Below, piece by piece: positions 7,443-15,539 of a stretch of DNA of 21,409 nucleotides (positions within the stretch are counted from its first letter, which is position 1; the number at the start of each line of letters is the position of its first letter). This DNA comes from Corynebacterium sp. Lineage in GTDB: Bacteria; Actinomycetota; Actinomycetes; Mycobacteriales; Mycobacteriaceae. Under the pieces are notes generated by a model. The model searched no databases. It saw nothing but the letters and a program-made list of their open reading frames with translations, and was not told the origin of the DNA. The stretch lies in NCBI RefSeq assembly GCF_030826625.1, contig NZ_JAPJNQ010000039.1, forward strand, positions 1 to 21,409, given 5' to 3'. The position numbers were made by a program, and so were the translations under genes.

Positions 7443-8051
7443 ATGACTATTGCAAAGACCTCTCGTCGCCGTACGCTCCGTTCCGCAGCTCTGGGCATCA
7501 CCGCCGCATCCGTACTGGTGCTGGCCAGCTGCTCTTCTGAAGAAGCCGCAGACACCGCAGCATCGGTAACTTCTGAGGCAGGCGACGCCGCAGAATCCGC
7601 TACCAAGGCGGCTGGAGACGCCGCAGAGTCCGCCACCGAAAAGGCCAAAGAAGCTGGGGACAAAGCAATGCAGGCCATTGACGCCGAAATGCGCGTGACC
7701 CCGGACCCAGAAGCTGGTGTGGAAGCAGACAGCGAACTGCAGATTGAACTGTCTGGCCTGAACCCAGTGCAGGGCTACTACGTTGCCATTTGTGCTGACG
7801 ACGAAAACGACTCTGAAGGTCGTCCACCACTATGCACCGGTGAGCATGGCGACGAAGCCACGCAGGCTTGGGTCAAGACTGAGGGTGGCACCGTGGACAT
7901 GAAGGAAGATGGCACCGCTGTTGTCACCTTGCGTGCGACCCCAACCGGCGAAGGCGTCGACTGCACCACCCAGGACTGCAACGTGCAGTTGTTCGGTGAC
8001 CACACCGAAGGCTTCAAGCGCGTTGAAGAAACCGAGATCAAATTCGTTTAA
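7443..8051 (+). CDS. Lipoprotein with neocarzinostatin-like domain
   Basis: 202 residues from ATG 7443; a GTG two codons upstream lies directly behind the -10 box and would not be transcribed. The twin-basic signal region SRRRTLRSAALG ends in LVLASC, with lipidated Cys30. A helical Ala/Glu/Lys linker contains two copies of an 11-residue unit (AGDAAESATKA at 46-56, AGDAAESATEK at 57-67). Residues about 82-202 resemble the neocarzinostatin apoprotein family: VTPDPEAGVEADSELQIELSG, YVAICADD, a first Cys pair 117/131, a second pair 174/179 (CTTQDC, the same spacing as in neocarzinostatin), and EIKF at the end. In the antibiotic family this immunoglobulin-like fold shelters an enediyne; no biosynthetic genes are here, so the ligand is unknown. 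Probably anchored outside the membrane. Confidence 0.8.
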   Translation: MTIAKTSRRRTLRSAALGITAASVLVLASCSSEEAADTAASVTSEAGDAAESATKAAGDAAESATEKAKEAGDKAMQAIDAEMRVTPDPEAGVEADSELQIELSGLNPVQGYYVAICADDENDSEGRPPLCTGEHGDEATQAWVKTEGGTVDMKEDGTAVVTLRATPTGEGVDCTTQDCNVQLFGDHTEGFKRVEETEIKFV

Positions 8052-8087
8052 GGCTTAGTATTTCTGGTGAGCATTATATTTATTCAT

Positions 8088-8138
8088 AAAGGCTTGCCTT
8101 AACCTGTTAAGCTTATGCTAGTCTGAGTAAGTTATCCT
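8088..8138 (+). promoter_or_regulatory. Probable iron-responsive (DtxR-like) control region of the ABC importer
   Basis: The segment 8088-8106, AAAGGCTTGCCTTAACCTG, matches about 11 of 19 positions of the DtxR consensus (TTAGGTTAGCCTAACCTAA). It overlaps the palindrome CTTAACCTGTTAAG (8098-8111; 6-bp perfect arms). A second segment, TTATGCTAGTCTGAGTAAG (8113-8131), also matches at about 11 positions. Possible -10 boxes are TATGCT (8114-8119) and TATCCT (8133-8138). DtxR control fits the genes that follow, but neither site is a strong match. Confidence 0.45.
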
Positions 8139-8164
8139 AGAAGTCGGGAGCTGAAAGGACTGTA

Positions 8165-9148
8165 ATGCTTAGCAGGAAAAACACCCGCGCACTGGCGACA
8201 GCCAGTGCGCTTGCTCTATTCGTGAGTGCTTGTAGCGGAGATAATTCCGCTGATACCTCAGCAGTTAATGAACCGTCTTCGTCGGATAGCGGTGAAGCCG
8301 TTGCTTTTGAACATCCCACAATTGAGGGACTTAGTCTAGAATTCGAGCAGACCCCTGAAAAATTGGTGATGGATTGCTATGCGTATAGCGCTTTGGATCA
8401 TCTAGACATTATTCCAGACGCAATTTTCGGTTATGACTGCGATAATCCGTGGGTCATGGGCGATACCGATATCAGCAATATCGAGCAGATTGGCAAAGAC
8501 GGCGAGATTGATATGGAAAAGCTTGCCGAGCTTCGCCCTGATGCTGTAATCGGGCATGGTGATGCCGATGGTTGGAGCTGGTTCGATGATGATGTCAACA
8601 AGCAATTGGCAAGTGTCGCTACGTTTATCCCGCTACCTGATGGCGACAGTATTGAAGAAAATATTGAAGGCACAGAAAAATTAGGTGAATTTCTCGGCGC
8701 CGACCTGAGCGATCAAAAACTGGTTCAGGCACGCGAAGATTATGAATCGGCTAAAGACGATTTCAGCGCTGCTGTCGAGGGCAAAGATCTTGATTTCATG
8801 CTGGCTAGCCCAACAAAAGAAACGCTCTACACCGCTGTAGGGTTCAATCATGCAAACCTGCTCGAAGAGCTTGGTGCTAACATCGTCGGAGCTGAGCCGC
8901 CGGCAGAGGGCAATCCATGGGGCAAAGTTGCATGGGAGGAAGCTAACACCTACCCAGCTGATGTCATATTGGTCGAAGGGCTGGATGATGAACAGCCGTT
9001 TTCTGCTGAGCTCTGGGAGAGTTTGCCAGCTGTTGAACAGGGGCAGATTAGCGGATGGGCTTCCAAGGGTGCGATGACCTATTCCACGTTTGCACATTGG
9101 TTGCAGGGGTTGGCTGAAAAAGTCAAAGACTTTGACAAGCTGAGCTAA
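8165..9148 (+). CDS. Iron/siderophore ABC importer, substrate-binding lipoprotein
   Basis: 327 residues with a lipoprotein signal ending in LFVSAC (lipidated Cys23). The rest fits the periplasmic-binding-protein type used for ferric siderophores, haem and cobalamin: a first lobe with KLAELRPDAVIGHG, a long connecting helix (LVQAREDYESAKDDF), and a second lobe with NLLEELGANIVG and YPADVILVEG. It would capture the substrate outside the membrane and hand it to the two FecCD permeases encoded downstream. AAAGGA lies 5 bases before the ATG. The substrate cannot be read from the sequence; a ferric siderophore is most likely given the DtxR-like site. First gene of a four-gene operon with a 12-base gap to the next. 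Confidence 0.9.
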   Translation: MLSRKNTRALATASALALFVSACSGDNSADTSAVNEPSSSDSGEAVAFEHPTIEGLSLEFEQTPEKLVMDCYAYSALDHLDIIPDAIFGYDCDNPWVMGDTDISNIEQIGKDGEIDMEKLAELRPDAVIGHGDADGWSWFDDDVNKQLASVATFIPLPDGDSIEENIEGTEKLGEFLGADLSDQKLVQAREDYESAKDDFSAAVEGKDLDFMLASPTKETLYTAVGFNHANLLEELGANIVGAEPPAEGNPWGKVAWEEANTYPADVILVEGLDDEQPFSAELWESLPAVEQGQISGWASKGAMTYSTFAHWLQGLAEKVKDFDKLS

Positions 9149-9160
9149 GGCTCATTCACA

Positions 9161-10159
9161 GTGTTTTCTCGCTTCCGAACGGCAGGGCTGGTTGTTCTCG
9201 TCATCGTCACGTTGGCGTCTTTACTACTCAGCTTGGCGATCGGAGCCCGTTCGATCGCCCCCGACGATGTACTGCGTTACCTTTTTCACCCAGAACTCGG
9301 AGATCCGATTTCACAGGTGGTCTGGCAGTCGCGTGTACCTCGAACTGTCCTGGTGGTTTTAGCTGGTGCGTCGTTGGGTGTGGCCGGCGGGCTCATGCAA
9401 ACTGTAACCCGCAACCCGCTGACTGACCCAGGAATTCTCGGTGTCAACGCTGGCGCATCATTGGCTGTGGTTGCAGGATTGGCCTTTTTGGGGCTCACCG
9501 ATCTACGAAACTACATGTGGTTCGCGCTCGCCGGTGCTTTTATAACCTCGATTGTCGTTTTCATCGTCGGTAACACTGGAAAAAATCGGGGTAATGCCGT
9601 GCGCATGACCTTGTCAGGTGTTGCCATTGGTGCAGTACTGAGCGGATTTAGTTCCGCAATTTTGCTGACCAATTCAGATGTATTGCGCCAAATGAGGGGC
9701 TGGGCTGCAGGTACTACGGCTTCACAATCACTCGAGGATGCACTCTCAGTGGTTCCACTGATTGCGATTGGCCTCGTGATTGCATTTCTCAGCACACGAG
9801 CCTTAGACGTATTGGCCTTAGGGGAGGCAAGTGCCGTTGCGATGGGTGCACGACCGAACCAAATCCGGTTGGTGGCTTTGGTAGCCATCACGTTGCTGGC
9901 GGGCGGTGCTACAGCAGCAACCGGCCCCATTGGCTTCGTGGGCCTGCTTGCCCCACACCTCGCCCGCATGATGGTTGGGCCGCATCAGGGGTGGATCACT
10001 GCATATTCAATGTTCTTGGGAACCCTCGTTGTTGCCGTAAGCGATGTGCTGGGACGAATCCTTTCTCCAGGTGAAGTGCCTGTTGGCGTAGTAACAGCAT
10101 TCATTGGTGCTCCGGTGCTCATCTGGATGGCGCGGCGATTCCGGCTGAATGAGTTATAA
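9161..10159 (+). CDS. Iron/siderophore ABC importer, FecCD permease 1
   Basis: 332 residues, a polytopic membrane protein of the FecCD/BtuC family (usually 10 helices). Family signatures include GASLGVAGGLMQTVTRNPLTDP in the first third, LGEASAVAMGARP (the cytoplasmic coupling loop that meets the ATPase), and ATGPIGFVGLLAPHLARMMVG in the last third. The start is GTG 9161, with AAGG about 10 bases upstream overlapping the stop of the binding-protein gene. It pairs with the second permease to form the channel, which is normal for siderophore importers. Confidence 0.93.
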   Translation: MFSRFRTAGLVVLVIVTLASLLLSLAIGARSIAPDDVLRYLFHPELGDPISQVVWQSRVPRTVLVVLAGASLGVAGGLMQTVTRNPLTDPGILGVNAGASLAVVAGLAFLGLTDLRNYMWFALAGAFITSIVVFIVGNTGKNRGNAVRMTLSGVAIGAVLSGFSSAILLTNSDVLRQMRGWAAGTTASQSLEDALSVVPLIAIGLVIAFLSTRALDVLALGEASAVAMGARPNQIRLVALVAITLLAGGATAATGPIGFVGLLAPHLARMMVGPHQGWITAYSMFLGTLVVAVSDVLGRILSPGEVPVGVVTAFIGAPVLIWMARRFRLNEL

Positions 10160-10256
10160 GGCTGACGTGAGCGCCGTAAAGCGCGGAATCGGCGACGAAG
10201 CACGAAACGAGCGGATAGGATCCCGCGATCAGCAGTCAGCACAGACAGGAGAACTC

Positions 10257-11324
10257 GTGCATACAGCGCAGAGACTTGATTTTGGAAGGCAATGTTATGA
10301 GTTGCCTATTCCTGGGAAAACTCACGGCGTCTGGCGCATTGACGCGCGAGCGCTGCGGGTCAGTGTTGCGGTCTGGATCGCGATAATCGCATTGGGAATT
10401 TTTGCGCTTTTTACCGGATCTGCTTCAGTAACACCAACCGAGACCTGGAATGCTGTGTTGGGGCGGGGAGATAGCTTCACCACGATGATTGTCGTGGAAT
10501 GGAGAGCACCCCGCATCATTATCGCGGTACTCCTCGGCGCATCACTGGCTATGAGTGGATCGATTTTCCAAACACTCACAAACAACGCGCTCGGTTCACC
10601 GGATGTTATCGGCTTCCAAACCGGCTCTTATACCGGTGCATTATTCATCATGTTGGTGGTTGGAGGCAGCTCGATTAGCGTGATGATTGGGGCCCTGGTC
10701 GGTGGGATCATGACTGCACTGGTGGTATTTTTCCTATCGGTGCGCAATGGCAATACCCGCGGTGTGCGTTTAGTGATCGTTGGCATTGGAGTCAGTGCAA
10801 TGTTGGCTTCGTTGAATACGTGGATGCTGCTGACCGCGACAGTAGAAGATGCTCTGATGGCAAGTTTATGGGGAGCCGGAAATCTATCCGGTGCTACCTG
10901 GTTTGATGTGTGGCTGATCGCTTGCGGGGCAATAATCTTCGGCATCGGCGCGGTATGCCTGTTACGTCCAATGCGCATTATACAAATCGGTATCCCCTTC
11001 GCTACCGCTCTTGGCTTGCACGTGCATCGGGTGCAGTTGCTTGCCATCGTGGTTGGCATCGGATTGATTGCAATAGCTACGTCCACTGTCGGTCCGATTG
11101 CCTTCATTGCCCTTGCAGCTCCCCATATTGCCCGTCGTGTTGTGCGCCTCGACGGATTGGTATTAGGCACGTCTGCTGCCGTCGGAGCATTGTTGTTGTT
11201 ATTGGCAGACGTTATTGCTCAGCGGATATATCCAGATTCACCGTTGCCGGTGGGCATTGTTACTGTCTCGATTGGTGGCATCTACTTTTTGTGGCTGCTG
11301 TTCCGGGAAGGAAAAGCGCGATGA
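10257..11324 (+). CDS. Iron/siderophore ABC importer, FecCD permease 2
   Basis: 355 residues from GTG 10257, of the same FecCD family as its neighbour: GASLAMSGSIFQTLTNNALGSPD, a coupling loop around GIPFATALGLHVHR, and STVGPIAFIALAAPHIARR. An ATG at 10149 opens the same frame and overlaps the previous stop by 11 bases. However, its extra 36 residues are hydrophilic and unlike permease N-termini, while AGGAG (10247-10251) stands 5 bases before GTG 10257, so the later start is preferred. The gene overlaps the ATPase gene by ATGA. The partner of permease 1 in a heterodimeric channel. Confidence 0.9.
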   Translation: MHTAQRLDFGRQCYELPIPGKTHGVWRIDARALRVSVAVWIAIIALGIFALFTGSASVTPTETWNAVLGRGDSFTTMIVVEWRAPRIIIAVLLGASLAMSGSIFQTLTNNALGSPDVIGFQTGSYTGALFIMLVVGGSSISVMIGALVGGIMTALVVFFLSVRNGNTRGVRLVIVGIGVSAMLASLNTWMLLTATVEDALMASLWGAGNLSGATWFDVWLIACGAIIFGIGAVCLLRPMRIIQIGIPFATALGLHVHRVQLLAIVVGIGLIAIATSTVGPIAFIALAAPHIARRVVRLDGLVLGTSAAVGALLLLLADVIAQRIYPDSPLPVGIVTVSIGGIYFLWLLFREGKAR

Positions 11325-12106
11325 GCAGATTGCAAGCTGCAAATGCAAGCTTGGGTTACGAATCGACCGTGATTTCACGAAATTTGTCAGTGGAAATCCC
11401 AGATGAGAAATTCACGGTGATTGTTGGTCCCAATGCTTGTGGTAAGTCGACCTTGTTGAAAGCATTAGCTCGATTATTGCGTCCGACGCAAGGGCACATC
11501 ATGTTAGATGGGGAAATAATTCAATCTCTACCCACGAAAAAGGTGGCCCAAGAAATTGGTTTACTGCCGCAAGGCCCTGTAGCGCCGGAAGGCGTGCGGG
11601 TCGTGGACTTGGTTAACCGAGGCCGATATCCATATCAAAAGCTTTTTAGTCCTTGGACGCACGACGATGATGCGGCTGTGTCTCGAGCTATGACGGCAAC
11701 TGGAGTGCATGAATTATCTGGGAAGCTCGTCGACGAACTATCTGGTGGACAGCGGCAACGGGTATGGATGGCGGTTGCGCTAGCCCAAGAGACCGGCATT
11801 TTGCTTCTCGACGAACCCACCACGTATCTCGACCTGAATCACCAAATTGAGCTACTGGAACTTTGTCGTAGATTGAATCAAGAAACGGGAGCGACCATGG
11901 TGGCCGTGCTGCATGATCTCAACCAAGCCGCGCGCTACGGTGACCACATCATTGCAATGAAACAGGGCGCAATTGTTTCACAGGGAAGTCCCGACCATGT
12001 GTTTACAGAAGACTTGCTGAGCGAAGTTTTCGGCGTGAATGCGCGAGTTATTCGTGACCCAGAGTCGGAAACACCCTTGATTATTCCTCGTTGGGTCCAC
12101 ACCTAG
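11321..12106 (+). CDS. Iron/siderophore ABC importer, ATP-binding protein
   Basis: 261 residues, the cytoplasmic ATPase that powers the importer (FepC/FhuC type). Motifs in order are Walker A GPNACGKST (36-44), Q-loop Gln84 (LLPQ), signature LSGGQ (140-144), Walker B LLLDEPT (161-167, Glu165) and switch His198 (LHD). The ATG overlaps the stop of the second permease (ATGA), and AAGGAA lies 7 bases upstream; the frame is open much further upstream, but that part is a shadow of the permease. It ends the operon. No clear terminator follows; the 64 bases to the next gene show no stable hairpin. Confidence 0.95.
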   Translation: MSRLQAANASLGYESTVISRNLSVEIPDEKFTVIVGPNACGKSTLLKALARLLRPTQGHIMLDGEIIQSLPTKKVAQEIGLLPQGPVAPEGVRVVDLVNRGRYPYQKLFSPWTHDDDAAVSRAMTATGVHELSGKLVDELSGGQRQRVWMAVALAQETGILLLDEPTTYLDLNHQIELLELCRRLNQETGATMVAVLHDLNQAARYGDHIIAMKQGAIVSQGSPDHVFTEDLLSEVFGVNARVIRDPESETPLIIPRWVHT

Positions 12107-12170
12107 AATCCGAACGTGACGATGTGCAATGAGCAGCGTGCGTCGGTGATGAAAGGTAACCTGGGCTGCT

Positions 12171-12620
12171 ATGAACCCAGTGTCGAGGAAACTGATCAAA
12201 GCGCGTTATCTTTCAGGTCTGCCCTGGGCCTTATTATTTATTGGTGCCTCCATCGCAGCCGCCGTGTTCTGGAGCAATTGGTTGTGGATTGTCACCGCCG
12301 TCATAGTCGCCTTCGTCCTTTTTCGCATCTGGCTCATTCCACGGCAGGTGAAACTGCTTGGCTGGAAAGAAACCGACGACGAACTTCTGATCACCCGCGG
12401 CAAAATTTGGCACACCTTCACCGTCGTGCCGTATGGGCGGATTCAATTCGTGGATGTTTCTGCCGGCCCCATCGATAAACTCTTCGGCTTGAAAAACGTG
12501 AAGCTACATACGGCTTCGTCTTCCTCCGACTCCGATGTCCCCGGGCTAGAAGCTGCCGACGCAGATGCATTACGTCAGCGCCTGTCCGAAAAGGCTCGTG
12601 AGAGGATGAGCGGTCTATGA
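12171..12620 (+). CDS. Bacterial PH-domain membrane protein (YdbS-like)
   Basis: 149 residues. Two adjacent helices (about 18-34 and 37-56) precede one bacterial PH-like (bPH2, formerly DUF304) domain, with DDELLITRGKIWHTFTVVPYGRIQFVDVSAGPIDKLFGLKNVKLHTAS as the hallmark stretch; a short helical tail ends it. This matches B. subtilis YdbS. The stop overlaps the start of the next gene (ATGA), which encodes the usual YdbT-like partner. AAAGG is 14 bases from the ATG, too far to be a good ribosome-binding site; TAACCT (12157-12162), 8 bases from the ATG, could be a -10 box of a near-leaderless transcript. In Bacillus the pair is linked to resistance to membrane-active peptides; the role here is unknown. 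Confidence 0.85.
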   Translation: MNPVSRKLIKARYLSGLPWALLFIGASIAAAVFWSNWLWIVTAVIVAFVLFRIWLIPRQVKLLGWKETDDELLITRGKIWHTFTVVPYGRIQFVDVSAGPIDKLFGLKNVKLHTASSSSDSDVPGLEAADADALRQRLSEKARERMSGL

Positions 12621-14197
12621 GTTCAGCAGAAAACCCTCAGCCACACGATCAGCACCCCAGGGCTTCGCACCCAACTGCCGCAGAACCAGCAGCCACACAC
12701 CCAGCGGCCGAGGTACAAACCAACCAGCAGCAGTGGCACCGCGTCCATTTCCTCACTCCGATCCTGGAGTTCTGGTCGCTGCTCGTTGGTTTGGCCGTCG
12801 TCATTTTCGTCAACATTAATTCGACGATTATCAACACGGTCTCCAGTTGGGCAGATGGCGAACACCTGACCGACTTGCTGGTTGGCACCGCGATTCTGCT
12901 CGGCATCGCGGTACTCATCGTGGGACTGTCGTATTTCTGGTGGCGGGCCATGGGCTTCCGGCTTGACGACGAAGAAATCGCGCGGAAAAAGGGCGTGTTT
13001 TCTACCCAAGTGCGCTCGGCACGGTTCAATCGCATCCAAGCCGTCGACATCGTCGAGCCGTTCGTCGCCCGCATCTTTGGCCTCGCGAAAGTCCGCGTCG
13101 AGACGGCCGGCGGCTCGGATTCTGTAATTGAAGTCGAATATCTGCGCAAGAAAGAAGCAGAACGCCTACGCGCGGAAGTTCTGCAGCGCGTGCGTGGTGA
13201 AAAATCAACCGAGCCTGATACCGCGCACTCGGGCATCGCAGAACCCGGTGCACCGGAAGCGACGCCGGCAGAAACCCCAGCCGGTGATGCCGCGCAAACA
13301 CACAAGCCTGATCTCGCCCATCCGGCTCATTCGACTGACCAGTCGAACCGCGTAATCATCCCGCCGATTCCCGACGGACGGGTGCTCGGCTCACGGGCGC
13401 TGCGTCCCAGCACCGTGATCGCGGCTTTCGTCGTACTTGCCCAGCTGTTTACCCCTCTGAATATCATTTCCAGTTTCGTCATCGTCTTTGCCGCCCTGGG
13501 CACGTTGCTTGGCCACCTCAACAACGCGTGGCAATTCACCGCCACGCTCAACGAGACCGGCGGGCCGAACAACTCTCCGTCCCTCGACATCGCGTACGGG
13601 TTAACCAGCAGGCGTCGGCAATCAGTGCCGCTGAACCGCATTCACGCCGTCGAAATCAGCCAACCCGTCCTGTGGCGGCTGACTGGCTGGTGGATCGTGC
13701 AGGTAGACGTCGCAGGTTATGGCGCGCTGTCCGGTAGCGATTCCGGCTCCACGATGATCTTGCCCGTTGGCAGCAAACAACAGGCCCAACAGATCGCCGC
13801 ACTGGTCACCCCGCTTGCCGACGAGCAGCTTGCCGAGTTTGCCCGGCCAGACGGTTTCACCCGCCCCCGGTACACCTCGCCGAAACAGGCCCGTTGGTGC
13901 TCGCCGATTGATTACCAACAACAGGGCGTCACGCTTGTCGACGACGCCGTGATCATCCACCACGGGCGAATTGGGCGTAAGGTTGCCATCGTCGCTGAGC
14001 CGCACATCCAAGAGCTCTCGTTGCGCAGGGGGCCGATACAGGCGCTGCTTGGTTTGCGCAGTTTACGCCTGGACCTGGTCGGCGGGCCAGTGAGCATGGT
14101 AGGTGCGGATCTTTCCCCAGGCGATGCCGAAGAACTCCTCGAATACTTGCGCCAGCGCACGTTGCCAGAACTAGAACAGGCGGGGACTTTTCACTAG
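12617..14197 (+). CDS. Membrane protein with three bacterial PH-like domains (YdbT-like)
   Basis: 526 residues. A Pro/His-rich cytoplasmic N-terminus (1-40) is followed by two helices (about 46-66 and 86-106), a PH-like domain (about 112-190), a Pro/Ala-rich linker (195-250), two helices (about 264-298), a second PH-like domain (about 304-400) and a third (about 428-512). The same core is repeated three times: NRIQAVDIVEPFVARIFGLAKV, NRIHAVEISQPVLWRLTGWWIV and PHIQELSLRRGPIQALLGLRSL. Translationally coupled to the YdbS-like gene by ATGA. Its stop codon shares the tetranucleotide CTAG with the stop of the convergent trmL gene. Confidence 0.88.
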   Translation: MSSAENPQPHDQHPRASHPTAAEPAATHPAAEVQTNQQQWHRVHFLTPILEFWSLLVGLAVVIFVNINSTIINTVSSWADGEHLTDLLVGTAILLGIAVLIVGLSYFWWRAMGFRLDDEEIARKKGVFSTQVRSARFNRIQAVDIVEPFVARIFGLAKVRVETAGGSDSVIEVEYLRKKEAERLRAEVLQRVRGEKSTEPDTAHSGIAEPGAPEATPAETPAGDAAQTHKPDLAHPAHSTDQSNRVIIPPIPDGRVLGSRALRPSTVIAAFVVLAQLFTPLNIISSFVIVFAALGTLLGHLNNAWQFTATLNETGGPNNSPSLDIAYGLTSRRRQSVPLNRIHAVEISQPVLWRLTGWWIVQVDVAGYGALSGSDSGSTMILPVGSKQQAQQIAALVTPLADEQLAEFARPDGFTRPRYTSPKQARWCSPIDYQQQGVTLVDDAVIIHHGRIGRKVAIVAEPHIQELSLRRGPIQALLGLRSLRLDLVGGPVSMVGADLSPGDAEELLEYLRQRTLPELEQAGTFH

Positions 14198-14664
14198 ATT
14201 CCGCCACTAAAACCCAACTGCCGCCACGCCTCAAATACCGCGACGGCCGCTGAATTCGACAGGTTCATCGACCGGCGCGCCGGCAGCATGGGAATGCGCA
14301 CCTGCTCGGTCACCCGCGGGTGCGCAAGTGCCTCAGCTGGCAGACCGGTGGGTTCTGTGCCAAAGAGTAAAATATCGCCGTCTTGGTAGTTGACGTCGGT
14401 GTGAAAAGTACTGGCACCAGTGCTAAAAGCAAAGAGCCGGCCGTCGGCAAGCGAATCCAAGCACGCATCCAAGTTCGGGTGGATCTGCAGATCCGCCAAA
14501 TCGTGATAATCCAGCCCCGCGCGTTTCAAATGTTTATCGTCGAAATTGAAACCCAGCGGCTCCACCAAATGCAGGTGGGCGCCGGTTACCGCAGCTAAAC
14601 GGATCGCGTTGCCGGTATTCGAGGGGATTACCGGATTATCAAAGACAACATGCAAATCGGCCAT
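14194..14664 (-). CDS. trmL: tRNA (cytidine/uridine-34-2'-O)-methyltransferase
   Basis: 156 residues, the usual length of the TrmL type of SpoU (SPOUT) methyltransferases, which 2'-O-methylate the wobble nucleotide of certain leucine tRNAs with S-adenosylmethionine. The three knot motifs are visible: NTGNAIRLAA near residue 16, LLFGTEPTGLP near 99-109, and IPMLPARRSMNLSNSAAVAVFE near 123-144. It lacks the extra N-terminal RNA-binding domain of the larger rRNA enzymes. Divergent from folD with only 23 bases between start codons; the mRNA appears leaderless. The stop codon overlaps that of the convergent PH-domain gene. Confidence 0.92.
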   Translation of the reverse strand: MADLHVVFDNPVIPSNTGNAIRLAAVTGAHLHLVEPLGFNFDDKHLKRAGLDYHDLADLQIHPNLDACLDSLADGRLFAFSTGASTFHTDVNYQDGDILLFGTEPTGLPAEALAHPRVTEQVRIPMLPARRSMNLSNSAAVAVFEAWRQLGFSGGI

Positions 14665-14670
14665 GGCAAG

Positions 14671-14680
14671 AGTCTAGAAT
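14671..14680. promoter_or_regulatory. Divergent overlapping -10 boxes for trmL and folD
   Basis: The ten bases AGTCTAGAAT hold TAGACT on the minus strand (14671-14676), 6 bases before the trmL ATG, and TAGAAT on the plus strand (14675-14680), 7 bases before folD GTG 14688. The boxes share two bases of the palindrome TCTAGA. Both transcripts would start at the first codon, without leaders. No good -35 box is seen for either. Confidence 0.55.
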
Positions 14681-14687
14681 GGTAGCC

Positions 14688-15539
14688 GTGACTGCATTGA
14701 CATTGGATGGAAAACTCTACCGAGACGAAATCTTCGACGATCTGAAAAAGCGCGTCGACAAGCTGCGCGAAAAGGGCATTACCCCTGGTCTGGCCACTGT
14801 GTTGGTGGGCGATGATCCAGGTTCGCACAGCTACGTCAAAATGAAGCACCGCGACTGCGAAGCCCTGGGCATCAACTCGATCCGTCGCGATCTCCCTGCT
14901 GATATCAGCCAGGAAGAACTGCTCGCCGTCATCGATGAGCTCAATGAAGACCCAGCCTGCACCGGCTATATTGTGCAGTTGCCGCTGCCGAAGCACCTGA
15001 ATGAAAACGAGGTGCTAGAGCGCATCGACCCGGACAAGGACGCCGACGGCCTGCACCCAGTGAACTTGGGCAAGCTTGTGCTCAATGAGGATGCACCGCT
15101 GCCGTGCACCCCGAACGGTTGCATCTCGCTGCTGCGTCGTTTCGGCGTGGAACTCAACGGCGCAAAAGTCGTGGTCATCGGGCGTGGCGTGACCGTTGGC
15201 CGCCCGATTGGTCTGATGTTGACTCGCCGCAGCGAAAACTCTACTGTCACCCTGTGCCACACCGGAACCAAGGACCTGGCGGCAGAAACCAAGGCCGCCG
15301 ATGTCATCATCGCCGCTGCTGGCGTGCCACACATGCTCACCGCAGACATGATTTCCGAGGGCGCTGCCGTGCTGGACGTGGGCGTTTCGCGTGTCGACGG
15401 CAAACTCGCCGGCGATGTGGCACCCGAGGTATGGGACAAGGCCGGCGCGGTCTCGCCCAACCCCGGCGGCGTGGGCCCCTTGACCCGCGCCTTCCTGGTG
15501 CACAACGTGGTGGAGCGCGCAGAATTGCATGCCGGATAA
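14688..15539 (+). CDS. folD: Bifunctional methylenetetrahydrofolate dehydrogenase/cyclohydrolase
   Basis: 283 residues from GTG 14688. The enzyme interconverts 5,10-methylene-, methenyl- and 10-formyl-tetrahydrofolate with NADP+, supplying one-carbon units for purine and formyl-methionine synthesis. Active-site Tyr49 and Lys53 (YVKMK), QLPLP, KDADGLHP, the Rossmann GRGVTVGRPIG and the C-terminal PNPGGVGPLT are all present. An ATG at 14679 opens the same frame, but it lies inside the -10 box TAGAAT, and recalled C. glutamicum FolD begins with MTA followed by LDG, matching the GTG start. It overlaps the DUF3017 gene by 11 bases, so the two are translated from one transcript. Confidence 0.95.
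   Translation: MTALTLDGKLYRDEIFDDLKKRVDKLREKGITPGLATVLVGDDPGSHSYVKMKHRDCEALGINSIRRDLPADISQEELLAVIDELNEDPACTGYIVQLPLPKHLNENEVLERIDPDKDADGLHPVNLGKLVLNEDAPLPCTPNGCISLLRRFGVELNGAKVVVIGRGVTVGRPIGLMLTRRSENSTVTLCHTGTKDLAAETKAADVIIAAAGVPHMLTADMISEGAAVLDVGVSRVDGKLAGDVAPEVWDKAGAVSPNPGGVGPLTRAFLVHNVVERAELHAG

Noticed and set aside
10149..10256. N-terminal extension of FecCD permease 2 from ATG 10149
   Set aside because: The 36 residues are hydrophilic and unlike family N-termini, and a strong AGGAG stands directly before GTG 10257. It remains a possibility because of the overlap with the preceding stop.
10910..11320. Extension of the ABC ATPase frame upstream into the permease gene
   Set aside because: It is Arg/Cys-rich and a shadow of permease 2; ATG 11321 has a ribosome-binding site and the family N-terminus.
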